Numbered from the stretch's first letter, positions 36,037 through 44,433 are shown. The stretch is 64,000 bases of DNA from Sphaerisporangium rubeum (GCF_014207705.1 NZ_JACHIU010000001.1:5696501-5760500); one strand, 5' to 3'. The notes: generated by a model not told the origin, from the sequence alone. Made by a program: numbers and translations.

Positions 36037-36135
36037 CCGGGCCGGTCCTCGGCAGCATGGCGGTGAGACCGTGACCGGGCCGGTACTCGATGAAGTGGCG
36101 GTGACACCGTGACCGGGCCGGCCCTCGGCGGTGTG
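36022..36135 (+). repeat. 38-bp triplication of the mrpD/mrpE junction creating two coupled mini-ORFs
   Basis: Three 38-bp tandem copies begin at 36022, 36060 and 36098. Each contains CCGTGACCGGGCCGG, in which GTGA is both a start (GTG) and the last bases of a preceding stop (TGA). Because 38 is not a multiple of 3, the mrpD stop overlaps GTG 36033, which opens a 13-codon ORF ending at 36074. That stop overlaps GTG 36071, opening a second 13-codon ORF ending at 36112. That in turn overlaps the mrpE GTG at 36109. Both mini-peptides begin MTGPVL and end AVRP or AVTP. Confidence 0.93.
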
Positions 36136-36489
36136 CGGCGCGCGGCCGTACGCGCCGCACGTGCGGCGGCGTTCCTCGGTCACTACGGCCGGAGTTTCCT
36201 GGTGGCCAACCTGACCGTCGCCTGGGAGATCGTCACCCCCGGCAGCGGGCTCGCCCCGGCCATCGTCGAGCTGCGGCTGCGCGCGCGTACACCGTTCGAG
36301 ATAGTCGCGATGGCGCACCTCGTCGCGCTGACCCCCGGCACGCTCGTCATCGAGGTGCGCACCGACCCACCCACCCTGTTCGTGCACGCCATGCACGCCG
36401 CCGACCCCGGCGCGCTCCTGGCCACGCTCGGCGACCTGGAGCGCCGGCTGCTCGCCGTGCTGCGACCGGCAGGAGGCGAGCTCTCGTGA
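36109..36489 (+). CDS. mrpE: Mrp antiporter subunit E
   Basis: A 126-residue subunit with an N-terminal membrane region (FLVANLTVAWEIVTPG, the family signature) and a short cytoplasmic C-terminal domain (LTPGTLVIEVRTDPPTLFVH). This is shorter than many MrpE proteins (about 150-170). GTG 36109 lies in the third copy of the 38-bp junction repeat and overlaps the stop of the second mini-ORF, so translation may reach it through two short reinitiation steps. The stop overlaps mrpF by GTGA. Confidence 0.93.
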   Translation: MTGPALGGVRRAAVRAARAAAFLGHYGRSFLVANLTVAWEIVTPGSGLAPAIVELRLRARTPFEIVAMAHLVALTPGTLVIEVRTDPPTLFVHAMHAADPGALLATLGDLERRLLAVLRPAGGELS

Positions 36490-36743
36490 CCGTCGTCGAC
36501 CTCATGCTCGGCGTCCTCGCCGTGATCTTCCTCGTGGCGCTCCGGAGCCTGGTGACCGGGCCGTCCGACGCCGACCGCCTGGTCGCGCTGGACCTCGGGT
36601 TCGTCGTGTTCGTGGCGGCCGTGGCCCTGCTCGCGGTACGGCAGCGTGCCCCCTGGATGCTGATCCTCGTGCTCGCCGCCACGCTGGTCGGGTTCCTCGC
36701 CACGGTCGCGGTGGCGCACCTGCTGGACCGGCGGTCGCGATGA
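36486..36743 (+). CDS. mrpF: Mrp antiporter subunit F
   Basis: An 85-residue, three-helix membrane subunit. RSLVTGPSDADRLVALDLGF is the family signature (GP-x-xDR-x-VALD). Overlaps mrpE (GTGA) and mrpG (ATGA), keeping the whole operon translationally coupled. Confidence 0.95.
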   Translation: MTVVDLMLGVLAVIFLVALRSLVTGPSDADRLVALDLGFVVFVAAVALLAVRQRAPWMLILVLAATLVGFLATVAVAHLLDRRSR

Positions 36744-37087
36744 CGGCGATCGGCACCGTCCTCGCGCTCCTCGGCACCGGCCTCATGGTGGTGGCGGCCG
36801 TCGGCCTGCTCCGCCTCCCCGACGCCTACAACAAGGTCAACGCGGTGGCGAAGGCCGCGGTCTCCGGCGTGATGTGCGTCCTGCTCGGCACACTGCTGCT
36901 CCTGCCGGGCCTGGACACCGCCGCCGTCCTCCTCGTCGGCGTCGCGCTGCAGGTCCTCACCTCACCGTTCGGCACGTACGCGATCGGCCGCGCGTCCTAC
37001 CGCAGCGGGGCCCCGCTCACCGAGGCCACCCATCGGGACGACCTGGCCGCCGGCCCTCGTGACGGCCCCCGGGGAACCGCGCCGTGA
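36740..37087 (+). CDS. mrpG: Mrp antiporter subunit G
   Basis: A 115-residue, three-helix membrane subunit; last gene of the antiporter operon. VGLLRLPDAYNKVNAVAKAA is the family signature (RLPD-Y-R/N). Starts at an ATG overlapping the mrpF stop. A GC-rich partial inverted repeat in the 70 bases before the convergent phosphotransferase gene may end transcription. Confidence 0.95.
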   Translation: MTAIGTVLALLGTGLMVVAAVGLLRLPDAYNKVNAVAKAAVSGVMCVLLGTLLLLPGLDTAAVLLVGVALQVLTSPFGTYAIGRASYRSGAPLTEATHRDDLAAGPRDGPRGTAP

Positions 37088-37157
37088 ACCACGACCGGCC
37101 ACCGCGCGGTGTGCCGGACCGTGGCCGGACGGTGTGCCGCGCTGTGCCGGACGGCGG

Positions 37158-38057
37158 TCAGGCGGGTTCGGCGAGGTACCAGCGGGCCCGGCCGTCGCCT
37201 CGGGTGAGGCTGTCGAGGCGGCGGGGCAGCTCCTTGCGCGAGAAGGGGTCGCGGGCCGCGTTGCGGATGTGGATGCCGACGGCGTACATGTCGCGGATCT
37301 CCATCAGCGTGGGGTAGCCGCCCCAGTGGCGCAGGTCGCTGCCGTAGGCCCCGGCGAAGTCGTCGACCTCGGCCTCGGTGAGGCCGAAGCGGCGCTGGCC
37401 GTGGTAGGTGTGCACGAGGTCCCACTCGCGCGGGCCCACGGCGACGCCGTCCCAGTCGCACAGCACGGCGTGGCCGTCCTGGCAGCGCAGCAGGTTGTCG
37501 ATCCAGGCGTCGCCGTGCAGCAGCACGTGGGGTCCTGAGGAGTCCAGCGAGTCCCAGCGGCTGGTGAGCTCGGCGATGCGGTCACGCAGCCAGGCGCGCT
37601 GGCAGGGGGTGAGGACCTCATTGCGGCGCTCCACCGAGTCGCGGACCTCCGCCAGCGGGTCGGCGAGACGCTTCAGCGCGAACGGCGGCACGGGAAGCCG
37701 GTGCAGGTCGCGCAGGATGTCGCCGAGCTGCGTGGTGGTGGGACGACCCGAGGCGGGGACGTAGTGCCAGAACGTGACGACGCGGCCGTCGTACACGAGC
37801 GGCTGGTCGCACAGCTCGTCGGCGGGCCGCACGGCGGGGAACCCCTGCTCGGCGAGCCAGCGCGCCACGGCGAGCACGACCGGCAGGCGGGTCAGCGCGT
37901 CAGGCGCGGTGGCGATGCGCACGACGATCTCGTCGCGGAGCTTGAAGACCGCGTTGCTGCGCACCCGCAGGAGCTGGGCCCCCGTCGCGTCGAGACCGAC
38001 GCTCTCGCAGACTTCCCCCAGGATCGCGGCGGCCTCGTCCGCCAGCATGCCTTTCAA
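37158..38057 (-). CDS. Aminoglycoside phosphotransferase-fold (APH) kinase
   Basis: A 299-residue protein-kinase-like small-molecule phosphotransferase. Brenner's catalytic motif is HGDAWIDN, followed by the metal-binding LCDWDG (DFG equivalent); the N-lobe has NAVFKLRDEIVVRIA. The APH family includes antibiotic, choline and homoserine kinases, so the substrate cannot be assigned. The TTG at 38057 overlaps the stop of the upstream XRE-TPR gene (TTGA); ATG 38048 is the alternative. The overlap makes a two-gene operon with that regulator likely. Confidence 0.82.
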   Translation of the reverse strand: MKGMLADEAAAILGEVCESVGLDATGAQLLRVRSNAVFKLRDEIVVRIATAPDALTRLPVVLAVARWLAEQGFPAVRPADELCDQPLVYDGRVVTFWHYVPASGRPTTTQLGDILRDLHRLPVPPFALKRLADPLAEVRDSVERRNEVLTPCQRAWLRDRIAELTSRWDSLDSSGPHVLLHGDAWIDNLLRCQDGHAVLCDWDGVAVGPREWDLVHTYHGQRRFGLTEAEVDDFAGAYGSDLRHWGGYPTLMEIRDMYAVGIHIRNAARDPFSRKELPRRLDSLTRGDGRARWYLAEPA

Positions 38058-39568
38058 CGGTCCACCACGAGCTGCGGTCCGGCCTCGGCGACCAGGTCGT
38101 GCAGGTGACGCGCGGCCGGGATGCGGCGCTGGTTCGGCGGCACGCTGGACAGCAGGGCTCGCGCGCGGTTCACCACGATGGACGTGCGATGCTCAGGCGG
38201 CACCTGCACGAGCGCCTGCTCGGCGAGCCGGCACGCCTCGTCGTAGCCGCCTTCGCGCGCGACGTGCGCCGCCTGGTCGAGCAGCACCAGCGCGGGGTCG
38301 ATGGTGTAGGGGCTCGCGGGCCGCGCGATCCACTCCTGCACCTGCTCGGTCTCGCCGAGCTCGATGAGCGTGCCCATGCGGTAGAACTGCAGCCGCCGCT
38401 CGGAGAACCGGAACGCCAGGTGGTCGTCCTCCGGCGGCATGCGCGAGAAGATGCGCTCGGCCTCGGCGAGCGCCACCCTGGCCGCCTGGTGCTCCCCCAT
38501 GCGCGCGAGCGCGCGCGCCTCGGCGGCGGCGCCGAGCGCGGCGGGGGAGCTTGGAGCGCTCCCTGCGAGCATGCGTGCCTCGCGCGCCAGCCGGAGGGTC
38601 TCGGTGAGATCGCCGTAATGGTAGGGAAGCATGGCTTCCTGCGCGCGCACGAGCGCACGCAGCCGCACCTCGCCGACGTCGTCGGACGCGGTGCGCGCGG
38701 TGCCGTACCAGGCGTGGGCCTGCCGGGTGTCGCCGAGCTTCATCAGCGCGTCGGCGGACAGCAGCGCGAGCATGGTGGTGGCGTTGAGCAGGCGGCGCTG
38801 GGTGAGCGCGGGCTGGCGCACCGACACGAGCCGCCGCACGTCGGAGATCTCCAGCATGAGGCGGTACAGCATCGGCAGCGGCGCGCTCTTGATGTACTCG
38901 CGGCGGTACCGCAGCACCTGCTCGTCGAGCCGGTCGAGCTGGTCCTCGTTGACCGACCCGGTGGCGAGGGTGCGGTCCATGTCCTGCCGGGTGCGCTCCA
39001 CCTCGGCGAGCAGGCGGCCGTTGAGCGGGATGCCGGAGCTGAGCAGCGCGTGGTGGAACAGCGCGCGCCGCTCGGTCTCGTCGTCGAAGTCCTGCACGAA
39101 GCCCTGGACGGGGCCGGGGACGGCCGGCTGCGACGGCACGGTGACGGCGCGGGACTGCGGCGACGGCGTGTCCTGCTCGGTGCGGGCCGGCGCGACGATC
39201 ACGACGTTGCCGGCGTCACCGTCGTCGGAGAAGTCGGCGGCCAGGCCGAGACGCACGGCGTTGGCGGAGTACAGCCGCGCGATCTGGTCGATGGTCTGGG
39301 GCCGTGGCCTCGCGCGGTTGTTCTCCCAGGCGTTGAGCAGGTCGATGCTGGCGCGCGGCAGGCCGAGCGCGTGCGTCTCGCACAGCCGCTCGAGCTCCTC
39401 GATGGCTTGACGGGCCGACCATCCGCGAGCGAGTCTGTGGGCCTTGAGCAAGCTCACCCCGCAGCAGCTGTGGATGGCCTGGGAGGTCTGCCACAGCGAC
39501 CACTGACGGGACACCGCCTGCTCACGCCAGCGTCGTGCGCACGCCGGGGAATGTTCTCCTCGGGCCAT
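38054..39568 (-). CDS. XRE-type regulator with TPR-like C-terminal domain
   Basis: A 504-residue actinobacterial regulator. The N-terminal helix-turn-helix region (about 38-110) includes SLLKAHRLARGWSARQAIEE and IDLLNAWENNRARPRPQTID. A Pro/Gln-rich linker (about 125-155) precedes a helical repeat region (about 165-490) with TPR-like helices. Such proteins are abundant in Streptomyces-type genomes and probably respond to a peptide or small ligand. GGAGG lies 6 bases before the ATG. It precedes and overlaps the APH-fold kinase gene and diverges from the small ORF at 39809 across about 240 bases. Confidence 0.82.
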   Translation of the reverse strand: MARGEHSPACARRWREQAVSRQWSLWQTSQAIHSCCGVSLLKAHRLARGWSARQAIEELERLCETHALGLPRASIDLLNAWENNRARPRPQTIDQIARLYSANAVRLGLAADFSDDGDAGNVVIVAPARTEQDTPSPQSRAVTVPSQPAVPGPVQGFVQDFDDETERRALFHHALLSSGIPLNGRLLAEVERTRQDMDRTLATGSVNEDQLDRLDEQVLRYRREYIKSAPLPMLYRLMLEISDVRRLVSVRQPALTQRRLLNATTMLALLSADALMKLGDTRQAHAWYGTARTASDDVGEVRLRALVRAQEAMLPYHYGDLTETLRLAREARMLAGSAPSSPAALGAAAEARALARMGEHQAARVALAEAERIFSRMPPEDDHLAFRFSERRLQFYRMGTLIELGETEQVQEWIARPASPYTIDPALVLLDQAAHVAREGGYDEACRLAEQALVQVPPEHRTSIVVNRARALLSSVPPNQRRIPAARHLHDLVAEAGPQLVVDR

Positions 39569-39808
39569 GTCTGCCCTCCGCCACTGGGTGTGTTCGGCCT
39601 TACGGATGTTTCCCCGATGTTAACCAGTCGGCACCTAATGGCCCAGAGCGTTATGGGACTGATGCTTTGCCATTCGCGGCCTTTCCACGTAAACCCCAGG
39701 CCCAACCCTCGGTATTCCACTTATCAGTGGATTTGCTCGGATTGCCGGTAGCCGCATGCGGGTTCAGTGTTGTCCCGTCCGGCCCCGACGTCCCCGCTGG
39801 AGACCACG

Positions 39809-40108
39809 ATGAAGACGATAGATTCGAGGACCCAGACGGCCGAAGCCATCGACCACCTGGAACGACTCGCCGCACAGTTGGAGGCGCACGCCTTCCAGGT
39901 GCGCCTCACCGCGCGCACCGGCCTGTATCCGCGTCTTCGGGTGATCAACCCCATGGCTCCCGCCGTGACGGAGGACGTGCTGGCGGCCAACGCCGCCGAC
40001 GGCGAGTGGTGGTTCTGGCTGTCCTGGGCCGGCCGCATCGGCCACGCCTCCGACATCGTGACGGCCGCCGAGCGCATCGCGAGCGTGCTCCACGTCATCC
40101 GGCGCTGA
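39809..40108 (+). CDS. Small hypothetical protein
   Basis: A 99-residue protein of unknown function. N-terminal amphipathic helix (TAEAIDHLERLAAQLEAHAF), a strand-like middle (RLRVINPMAPAVTEDVLAA) and a Trp-rich segment (GEWWFWLSWAGRIG). No signal peptide or membrane segment. GGAG lies 7 bases before the ATG. It diverges from the XRE-TPR regulator, and similar short proteins often accompany such regulators, so it may be a target or partner. That is inferred from position. Confidence 0.7.
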   Translation: MKTIDSRTQTAEAIDHLERLAAQLEAHAFQVRLTARTGLYPRLRVINPMAPAVTEDVLAANAADGEWWFWLSWAGRIGHASDIVTAAERIASVLHVIRR

Positions 40109-40131
40109 CGGCCGCGCTTCCTGACCGAGCT

Positions 40132-40171
40132 CGTACGGCTCGCGCCTCCGTGCCCCGGCGCGAGCCGTACG
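40132..40171 (+). terminator. Terminator after the small hypothetical gene
   Basis: Perfect 15-bp inverted repeat (arms 40132-40146 and 40157-40171, CGTACGGCTCGCGCC) with a 10-base loop. Confidence 0.8.
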
Positions 40172-40223
40172 TATGTCCGAGCAGGTGGCGGCGTGGCGGC
40201 GCCACCTGCGACCATGGCGTGCC

Positions 40224-41402
40224 ATGAGGACGCGCCTGCCGATCGCCGCGGCCTGCCTCGCGATGGCCGCGGCCTGCGGCGGCCCCGGCACGCCGTCGGC
40301 CGGTCCGTCGCGCTCGGCGTCCCCCGGCGCGACGGCCGGCCCGGCGCCGAGCGGCGAGATCGCCGCCTCGCCGGAGTGGCGTCTCGTGCCGCGTGCGCGC
40401 ACGCGGCCGGCCTCGGCGCTGCTCGACGTCGCCGCGACCGGGCCCGACGACGCGTGGGCCGCCGGGTACGAGCGGGCCGCCGAGGACAACGAGGGTGGCC
40501 CCGCGCTCCAGCACTGGGACGGCGAGCGGTGGAAACGCGTCAAACCACCCCCTGGCGCCGTGCGCCTCACCGGCGTGGCCGCGCGCGGCCCCCGCGACGC
40601 CTGGGTCGTCGGCCACGGCAGCTACGGCTACGCGGCCCACTGGGACGGTGAGCGCTGGACCGCCTACCAGCCGTTCGGCGTGGCCGCCGAGCACTTCCTG
40701 ACCGGCGTGGCGGTCACCAAGGACGTCACCTGGATGACCGCGCACAACGGCACCCGGGGTCAGGTGGTCGGGTGGGACGGCCGGCGGTTCCGCCTCGCGT
40801 TCCAGGCCGACGGCCAGTTCCTCGGGGTGTCCGCGACCGGCGGCCACGTGTGGGCCGTCGGCACCGACGCGGCCGGAGCCGAGCGGGGCTCCCCGATGGT
40901 GTGGCACGGCAAGGCCGAGCGAGGCGGCGCGTACTCCTGGCAGCGCGGCCGCACCCCCGACATCCCCGGCGGGGTGCTCCAAGCGGTCTGGGCCGTGTCG
41001 CCGTCGCAGGTGTGGGCCGTGGGGACGGTGACCGCCGAGGACGGTGTCAGCAGGACGCCGCTGGTGCTGCGCTCGGACGGCGAGGCCTGGTGGCGGGTCC
41101 CCCTGCCGGTGGCGGCAGGCGTCCTCGGCGGCGTCACCGCGCTCGCCGACGACGACGTCTGGATCAGCGGCGTGGACGCGGCGCACCCCGGTCAGGTGCT
41201 GATCCTGCGGTTCGACGGCGGCGCGTGGACCACCTCGTACGGCCCGCTGATGCGGCGCGAGCAGGAGGAGCAGCAGTACCCGGAGTCCGACCAGGTGGGC
41301 CGGGCCACCATCGCGCCGGTCCCCGGCACCTCCCGCCTGTGGGTGGCGGGTGCGGTCGGCTGGGGTGACGACGAGGACGGCTTCTTCCTGGGTCGTGGAT
41401 GA
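40224..41402 (+). CDS. Beta-propeller-like lipoprotein
   Basis: A 392-residue exported lipoprotein. Signal MRTRLPIAAACLAMAAACGG has a lipobox ending at Cys18, then a Ser/Pro/Gly-rich linker. The rest contains at least six repeats ending in an aspartate/valine-Trp-x-x-Gly pattern: DAWAAGY, DAWVVGH, VWAVGTD, VWAVGTV, DVWISGV, LWVAGAV. This suggests a six- or seven-bladed propeller at the cell surface. No catalytic motif is visible; a binding or scaffold role is likely. ATG 40224 is chosen because it gives the lipoprotein signal; the frame upstream overlaps the terminator. Confidence 0.8.
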   Translation: MRTRLPIAAACLAMAAACGGPGTPSAGPSRSASPGATAGPAPSGEIAASPEWRLVPRARTRPASALLDVAATGPDDAWAAGYERAAEDNEGGPALQHWDGERWKRVKPPPGAVRLTGVAARGPRDAWVVGHGSYGYAAHWDGERWTAYQPFGVAAEHFLTGVAVTKDVTWMTAHNGTRGQVVGWDGRRFRLAFQADGQFLGVSATGGHVWAVGTDAAGAERGSPMVWHGKAERGGAYSWQRGRTPDIPGGVLQAVWAVSPSQVWAVGTVTAEDGVSRTPLVLRSDGEAWWRVPLPVAAGVLGGVTALADDDVWISGVDAAHPGQVLILRFDGGAWTTSYGPLMRREQEEQQYPESDQVGRATIAPVPGTSRLWVAGAVGWGDDEDGFFLGRG

Positions 41403-41492
41403 CCCTTTCCTGGAGGAATGCGGGTCAGCTGATCGGGTAAGGACCCGAGACCTTCGCCCGGCACGACGGTCCACCGCACGAAAGGCCAGCAT

Positions 41493-42512
41493 ATGATCCA
41501 CTCACCATGGGGATGGCTGGCCGTCGTCGGGATCGTGGTGGCGCTGCTCGTCCTCGACTTCGTCATCGCCGCGCGCCGGCCCCACACCGTGCACCTGCGC
41601 GAGGCCGCGCTGTGGAGCGTGTTCTACATCGCGGTGGCGCTCGCGTTCGGCGCCGCGTTGTTCCTGATGGAAGGCCACGACGTCGCGACCGAGTACTTCG
41701 CCGGCTGGGTCGTGGAGAAAAGCCTGTCGGTGGACAACCTCTTCGTCTTCGTCATCATCATGGCGAAGTTCGCCGTCCCTCCCGAGCACCAGCAGAAAGC
41801 CCTGCTGTTCGGCATCGCCGCCGCGCTGGCGCTGCGCGCCGTGCTGATCCTGGTCGGCGCCGCCGCGGTGAGCGCCTTCTCGCCGACGTTCCTGCTGTTC
41901 GGCCTGTTGCTGCTGTGGACGGCGGTGCAGCTCATCCGGCACCGCAACGACGATCCCGACGTCGAAGGGACGTGGGTGGTCCGCTGGGCACGCAAGCGGC
42001 TTCCCGTGACCGAGGAGCTCCACAACGGCAAGCTGCTCGTCAAGGAGGACGGCCAGCGCGTCGCCACGCCGCTTTTCCTGGTCTTCGTCGCGATCGGCGG
42101 CACCGACCTGCTGTTCGCGCTCGACTCCATCCCGGCGATCTTCGGGATCACGCGCGAGCCGCTGATCGTGTTCTCCGCCAACGCGTTCGCGCTGCTCGGG
42201 CTGCGCGCGCTGTACTTCCTCATCGAGGGCCTGCTGGAACGGCTGGTGTACCTGTCCATCGGCCTGTCGGTCATCCTCGCGTTCATCGGGATCAAGCTGG
42301 TGATGGCCTTCCTGCACCAGGACGTGTGGAAGTCGGTCCCCGAGATCCCGACCCCGATCTCGCTCCTGGTGATCCTGCTGGTGCTGCTCGTCACGGTCGT
42401 GGCGAGCCTGCTGCGGGTGCGCGAGCACCCCGAGGAGCGTGCGCACGCGGGCCGCATCGGGCTGCGGCGCAGGCAACAGCAGCAGCAGGGTGACGAGACC
42501 TCGCGTCACTGA
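41493..42512 (+). CDS. TerC/Alx-family membrane protein
   Basis: A 339-residue polytopic membrane protein with about nine helices. TerC signatures: EKSLSVDNLFVFVIIM and GGTDLLFALDSIPAIFGIT, which carry the conserved acidic residues within membrane helices. Family members are linked to tellurite resistance and, in better-studied cases (Alx, MeeF/YceF), to manganese export. A basic Gln-rich tail ends the protein. GAAAGG lies 7 bases before the ATG. Its 90-base leader has a small hairpin (TCGGGT-AAGG-ACCCGA, 41433-41448) but no match to the manganese riboswitch that I can recognise. Confidence 0.9.
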   Translation: MIHSPWGWLAVVGIVVALLVLDFVIAARRPHTVHLREAALWSVFYIAVALAFGAALFLMEGHDVATEYFAGWVVEKSLSVDNLFVFVIIMAKFAVPPEHQQKALLFGIAAALALRAVLILVGAAAVSAFSPTFLLFGLLLLWTAVQLIRHRNDDPDVEGTWVVRWARKRLPVTEELHNGKLLVKEDGQRVATPLFLVFVAIGGTDLLFALDSIPAIFGITREPLIVFSANAFALLGLRALYFLIEGLLERLVYLSIGLSVILAFIGIKLVMAFLHQDVWKSVPEIPTPISLLVILLVLLVTVVASLLRVREHPEERAHAGRIGLRRRQQQQQGDETSRH

Positions 42513-42597
42513 ATGCGTAATTAGCCGTGGATCAGCCGCGGCGCGGGTGTCATCCTCACCTCACGAGTTCGTACACCGTGGGGAGTGGAAACGAAGC

Positions 42598-43155
42598 GTG
42601 CTACGTCAACTGAGCAGGGCCCTCGGCGCACACCGTCCCGTCGCGAGTCCCGAGGAGGAGGCCGTCGCGTACGCCAAGCGGCTGCTGTCCGACGCGCGCG
42701 ACGAGATCAGCAAGGCGGACGGCAAGGCGCAGGTGCTCCTCGGCATCGTCGGGATCGCCATCGGCGCCGTCGCGGGAGGCCTCGCGGCGGGGGGCTGGTC
42801 GCCGTTCGAGCTGTCCGACACGGTGGAGTGGCTGTGGTGGGCCGGCGTCGCCATGGCGCTGGCCACGCTGGCGTGCCTGGCCGGCGCGGTGTACCCGCGC
42901 CTCGGCGGGCCACCGGGGGACGCCGTCGAGTACTTCGGTGACGTCGTGCGGTACGAGAGCGGTGACGCGCTCGCCGCGGCCCTGCTCGCGGCCCGCGGCC
43001 ATGAACTGCGGCGCCTCTCCGGCCAGGTACGGCGGGTCGGTCAGATCGTGAGCCGCAAGTACCTGCTGATCCGCTGGGGTTTCTGGCTGCTGTCGGGGGC
43101 GATCCTGTCGACGATGACGGCGGTGGCCCTGGACCTGCTGATCCGGGGGGTGTGA
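42598..43155 (+). CDS. Pycsar effector-like two-helix membrane protein (DUF5706/PycTM)
   Basis: A 185-residue membrane protein. It has a helical N-terminal segment with ARDEISKADGKAQVLLGIVG, two membrane helices, the family's YPRL...EYFGDVVRYESGD middle, a cytoplasmic helix (RRLSGQVRRVGQIVSRKY) and a final membrane helix. This order matches the PycTM effector of Pycsar anti-phage systems, which disrupts the membrane when a cyclic pyrimidine nucleotide is made. No pyrimidine cyclase or other CBASS-like gene is in the window, so it is a stand-alone homologue. GTG 42598 is the best start but its ribosome-binding site is weak. Confidence 0.75.
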   Translation: MLRQLSRALGAHRPVASPEEEAVAYAKRLLSDARDEISKADGKAQVLLGIVGIAIGAVAGGLAAGGWSPFELSDTVEWLWWAGVAMALATLACLAGAVYPRLGGPPGDAVEYFGDVVRYESGDALAAALLAARGHELRRLSGQVRRVGQIVSRKYLLIRWGFWLLSGAILSTMTAVALDLLIRGV

Positions 43156-43514
43156 TCACGCGCCGTGACGTCCGATGGCCTACCCGGGCCGCTTACCGAA
43201 GTGTGAGATTGCAACAAACCATGACACTTTTCGAAACATGAGCTTTTTACTCTGCCGATATGCCGACCCGCCGCACCACTCCAGGCAGGGGCACCCCCAC
43301 CCGCCCCCCAGCCTGCCGACAGGTGGCCACCCGTAGGGGTTACCACCCTCATCAAGATCGAAGAAACTGGGGTCGCGAACGTCTGCGATAGGGCGGTAAA
43401 GGGTAAACAGGAGGTGAGGCCGGGTCCACCCAACCTCGGCTCGCCGCGCCGTCCGCCGACCCGATCGCCGACGAGGAACGAGGGAAGCGTGCACCCGTAC
43501 CAAAGGAGCAGGCC
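43156..43514 (+). promoter_or_regulatory. AT-richer leader region before a 31-residue ORF
   Basis: About 360 bases without a larger gene. Composition is lower in GC than its surroundings, with TTGCAACAAACCATGACAC (from about 43209) and AAAGGGTAAACAGGAGGTG (from about 43396). The minus-strand frames here look like shadows. It probably holds the promoter and leader of the short ORF at 43515. I could not fix a promoter. Confidence 0.4.
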
Positions 43515-43610
43515 ATGAAGCGGATCCTCATCACCCAGCGACCCAAGCCCACCAGCTCCCCCGCCCCCCTGGACCTTCGCACCCCCACGGGCCGGGTCCT
43601 CCCCTTCTGA
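43515..43610 (+). CDS. 31-residue ORF with strong ribosome-binding site
   Basis: Reads MKRILITQRPKPTSSPAPLD then LRTPTGRVLPF-stop. It is preceded by AAAGGAG with ideal 6-base spacing, one of the best initiation sites in the window. The peptide is basic and Pro/Ser/Thr-rich, with no Cys and no membrane segment. I do not recognise it. A leader peptide, a RiPP precursor or a small regulatory protein are all possible. The neighbouring methyltransferase is convergent, so a precursor/modifier pairing is only speculation. Confidence 0.5.
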   Translation: MKRILITQRPKPTSSPAPLDLRTPTGRVLPF

Positions 43611-43660
43611 CCTTTCTGACCTGCCGCACCCCCGCCGTACCCCCGACGGGGCCAGGCCTG

Positions 43661-44272
43661 TCAGCTGAGGGCCACGAACCACCGTCCAGCCTCGTCCCAG
43701 TGGTCGGCCGAAGGAAAGCCGCACCGCCTGGCGAGCACGCCGGCACCGTCGGCCGGGACCGTGGCCCATGGGAACCACTCGGCCGCCTGTCCTCCGCTGC
43801 GCAGCCGCACCCGGTGCACGGCCGCCGGTGACCCCGGTGGCGCCAGCTCGGCGATCACCGTGCCGCCGGGCCGCACGAGCTCACGCAGCCGCAGCAGCAG
43901 GGCCGCGGGATCACCGCCGATCCCGATGTTGCCGTCGGCCAGCAACGCCACGGCCCAGTGGCCGGTGCGCGGCAGCGGCTCGAAGACGCTCGCGCACAGC
44001 GCCGTCCCCCCGGCCCGCCGGGTCAGCGCGACGGCGACAGGGGAGATGTCGACGCCGAGTGCCGCGACGCCTCTGCGCGCCAGCGCCGCGGTCAGCCGGC
44101 CGGGCCCCGAACCCACGTCGAGCGTCGGCGCCGCGCATCTGGCCAGCACCTCTTCGTCCCCGGGGATGGGCCGCGTCCAGCGCTCGGCGGCCAGCGGCCG
44201 TACCCGGCCGTCGGCGTACTCGATGTCGACGTCCCCGCCTCTCAGCGCGTCCTCGTAGAAGGCCCCGATCAC
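43661..44272 (-). CDS. SAM-dependent class I methyltransferase
   Basis: A 203-residue Rossmann-fold methyltransferase. Motif I is LDVGSGPGRLTAALARRG, motif II GVDISPVAVALTRR, then WAVALLADGNIGIGGDPAALL and VRPGGTVIAELAPPG. The substrate is unknown. In other actinobacteria, similar methyltransferases occur next to molybdopterin oxidoreductase genes, and here a molybdenum formate dehydrogenase follows. GTG 44272 is a reasonable start without a strong ribosome-binding site; it diverges from the formate dehydrogenase operon. Confidence 0.82.
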   Translation of the reverse strand: MIGAFYEDALRGGDVDIEYADGRVRPLAAERWTRPIPGDEEVLARCAAPTLDVGSGPGRLTAALARRGVAALGVDISPVAVALTRRAGGTALCASVFEPLPRTGHWAVALLADGNIGIGGDPAALLLRLRELVRPGGTVIAELAPPGSPAAVHRVRLRSGGQAAEWFPWATVPADGAGVLARRCGFPSADHWDEAGRWFVALS

Positions 44273-44433
44273 GATGCGACGCTATCGGCGATCACGGCCG
44301 TTGATCCTTACGGATCCGTGACGTCGGACGCGGGACCAGGACCGCCGGGTTTTGCCTGATCAGCACACCGCGCCGGTTTTCCGTCGCGCGGCCGCCGGGG
44401 ACAGCTCCACCGGACGATCACCGGGAGCATGCC

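Noticed and set aside
41403-41492. Manganese (yybP-ykoY) riboswitch before the TerC gene
   Set aside because: Such riboswitches precede many TerC/Alx genes, but the leader is only 90 bases and I could not find the conserved loop sequences.
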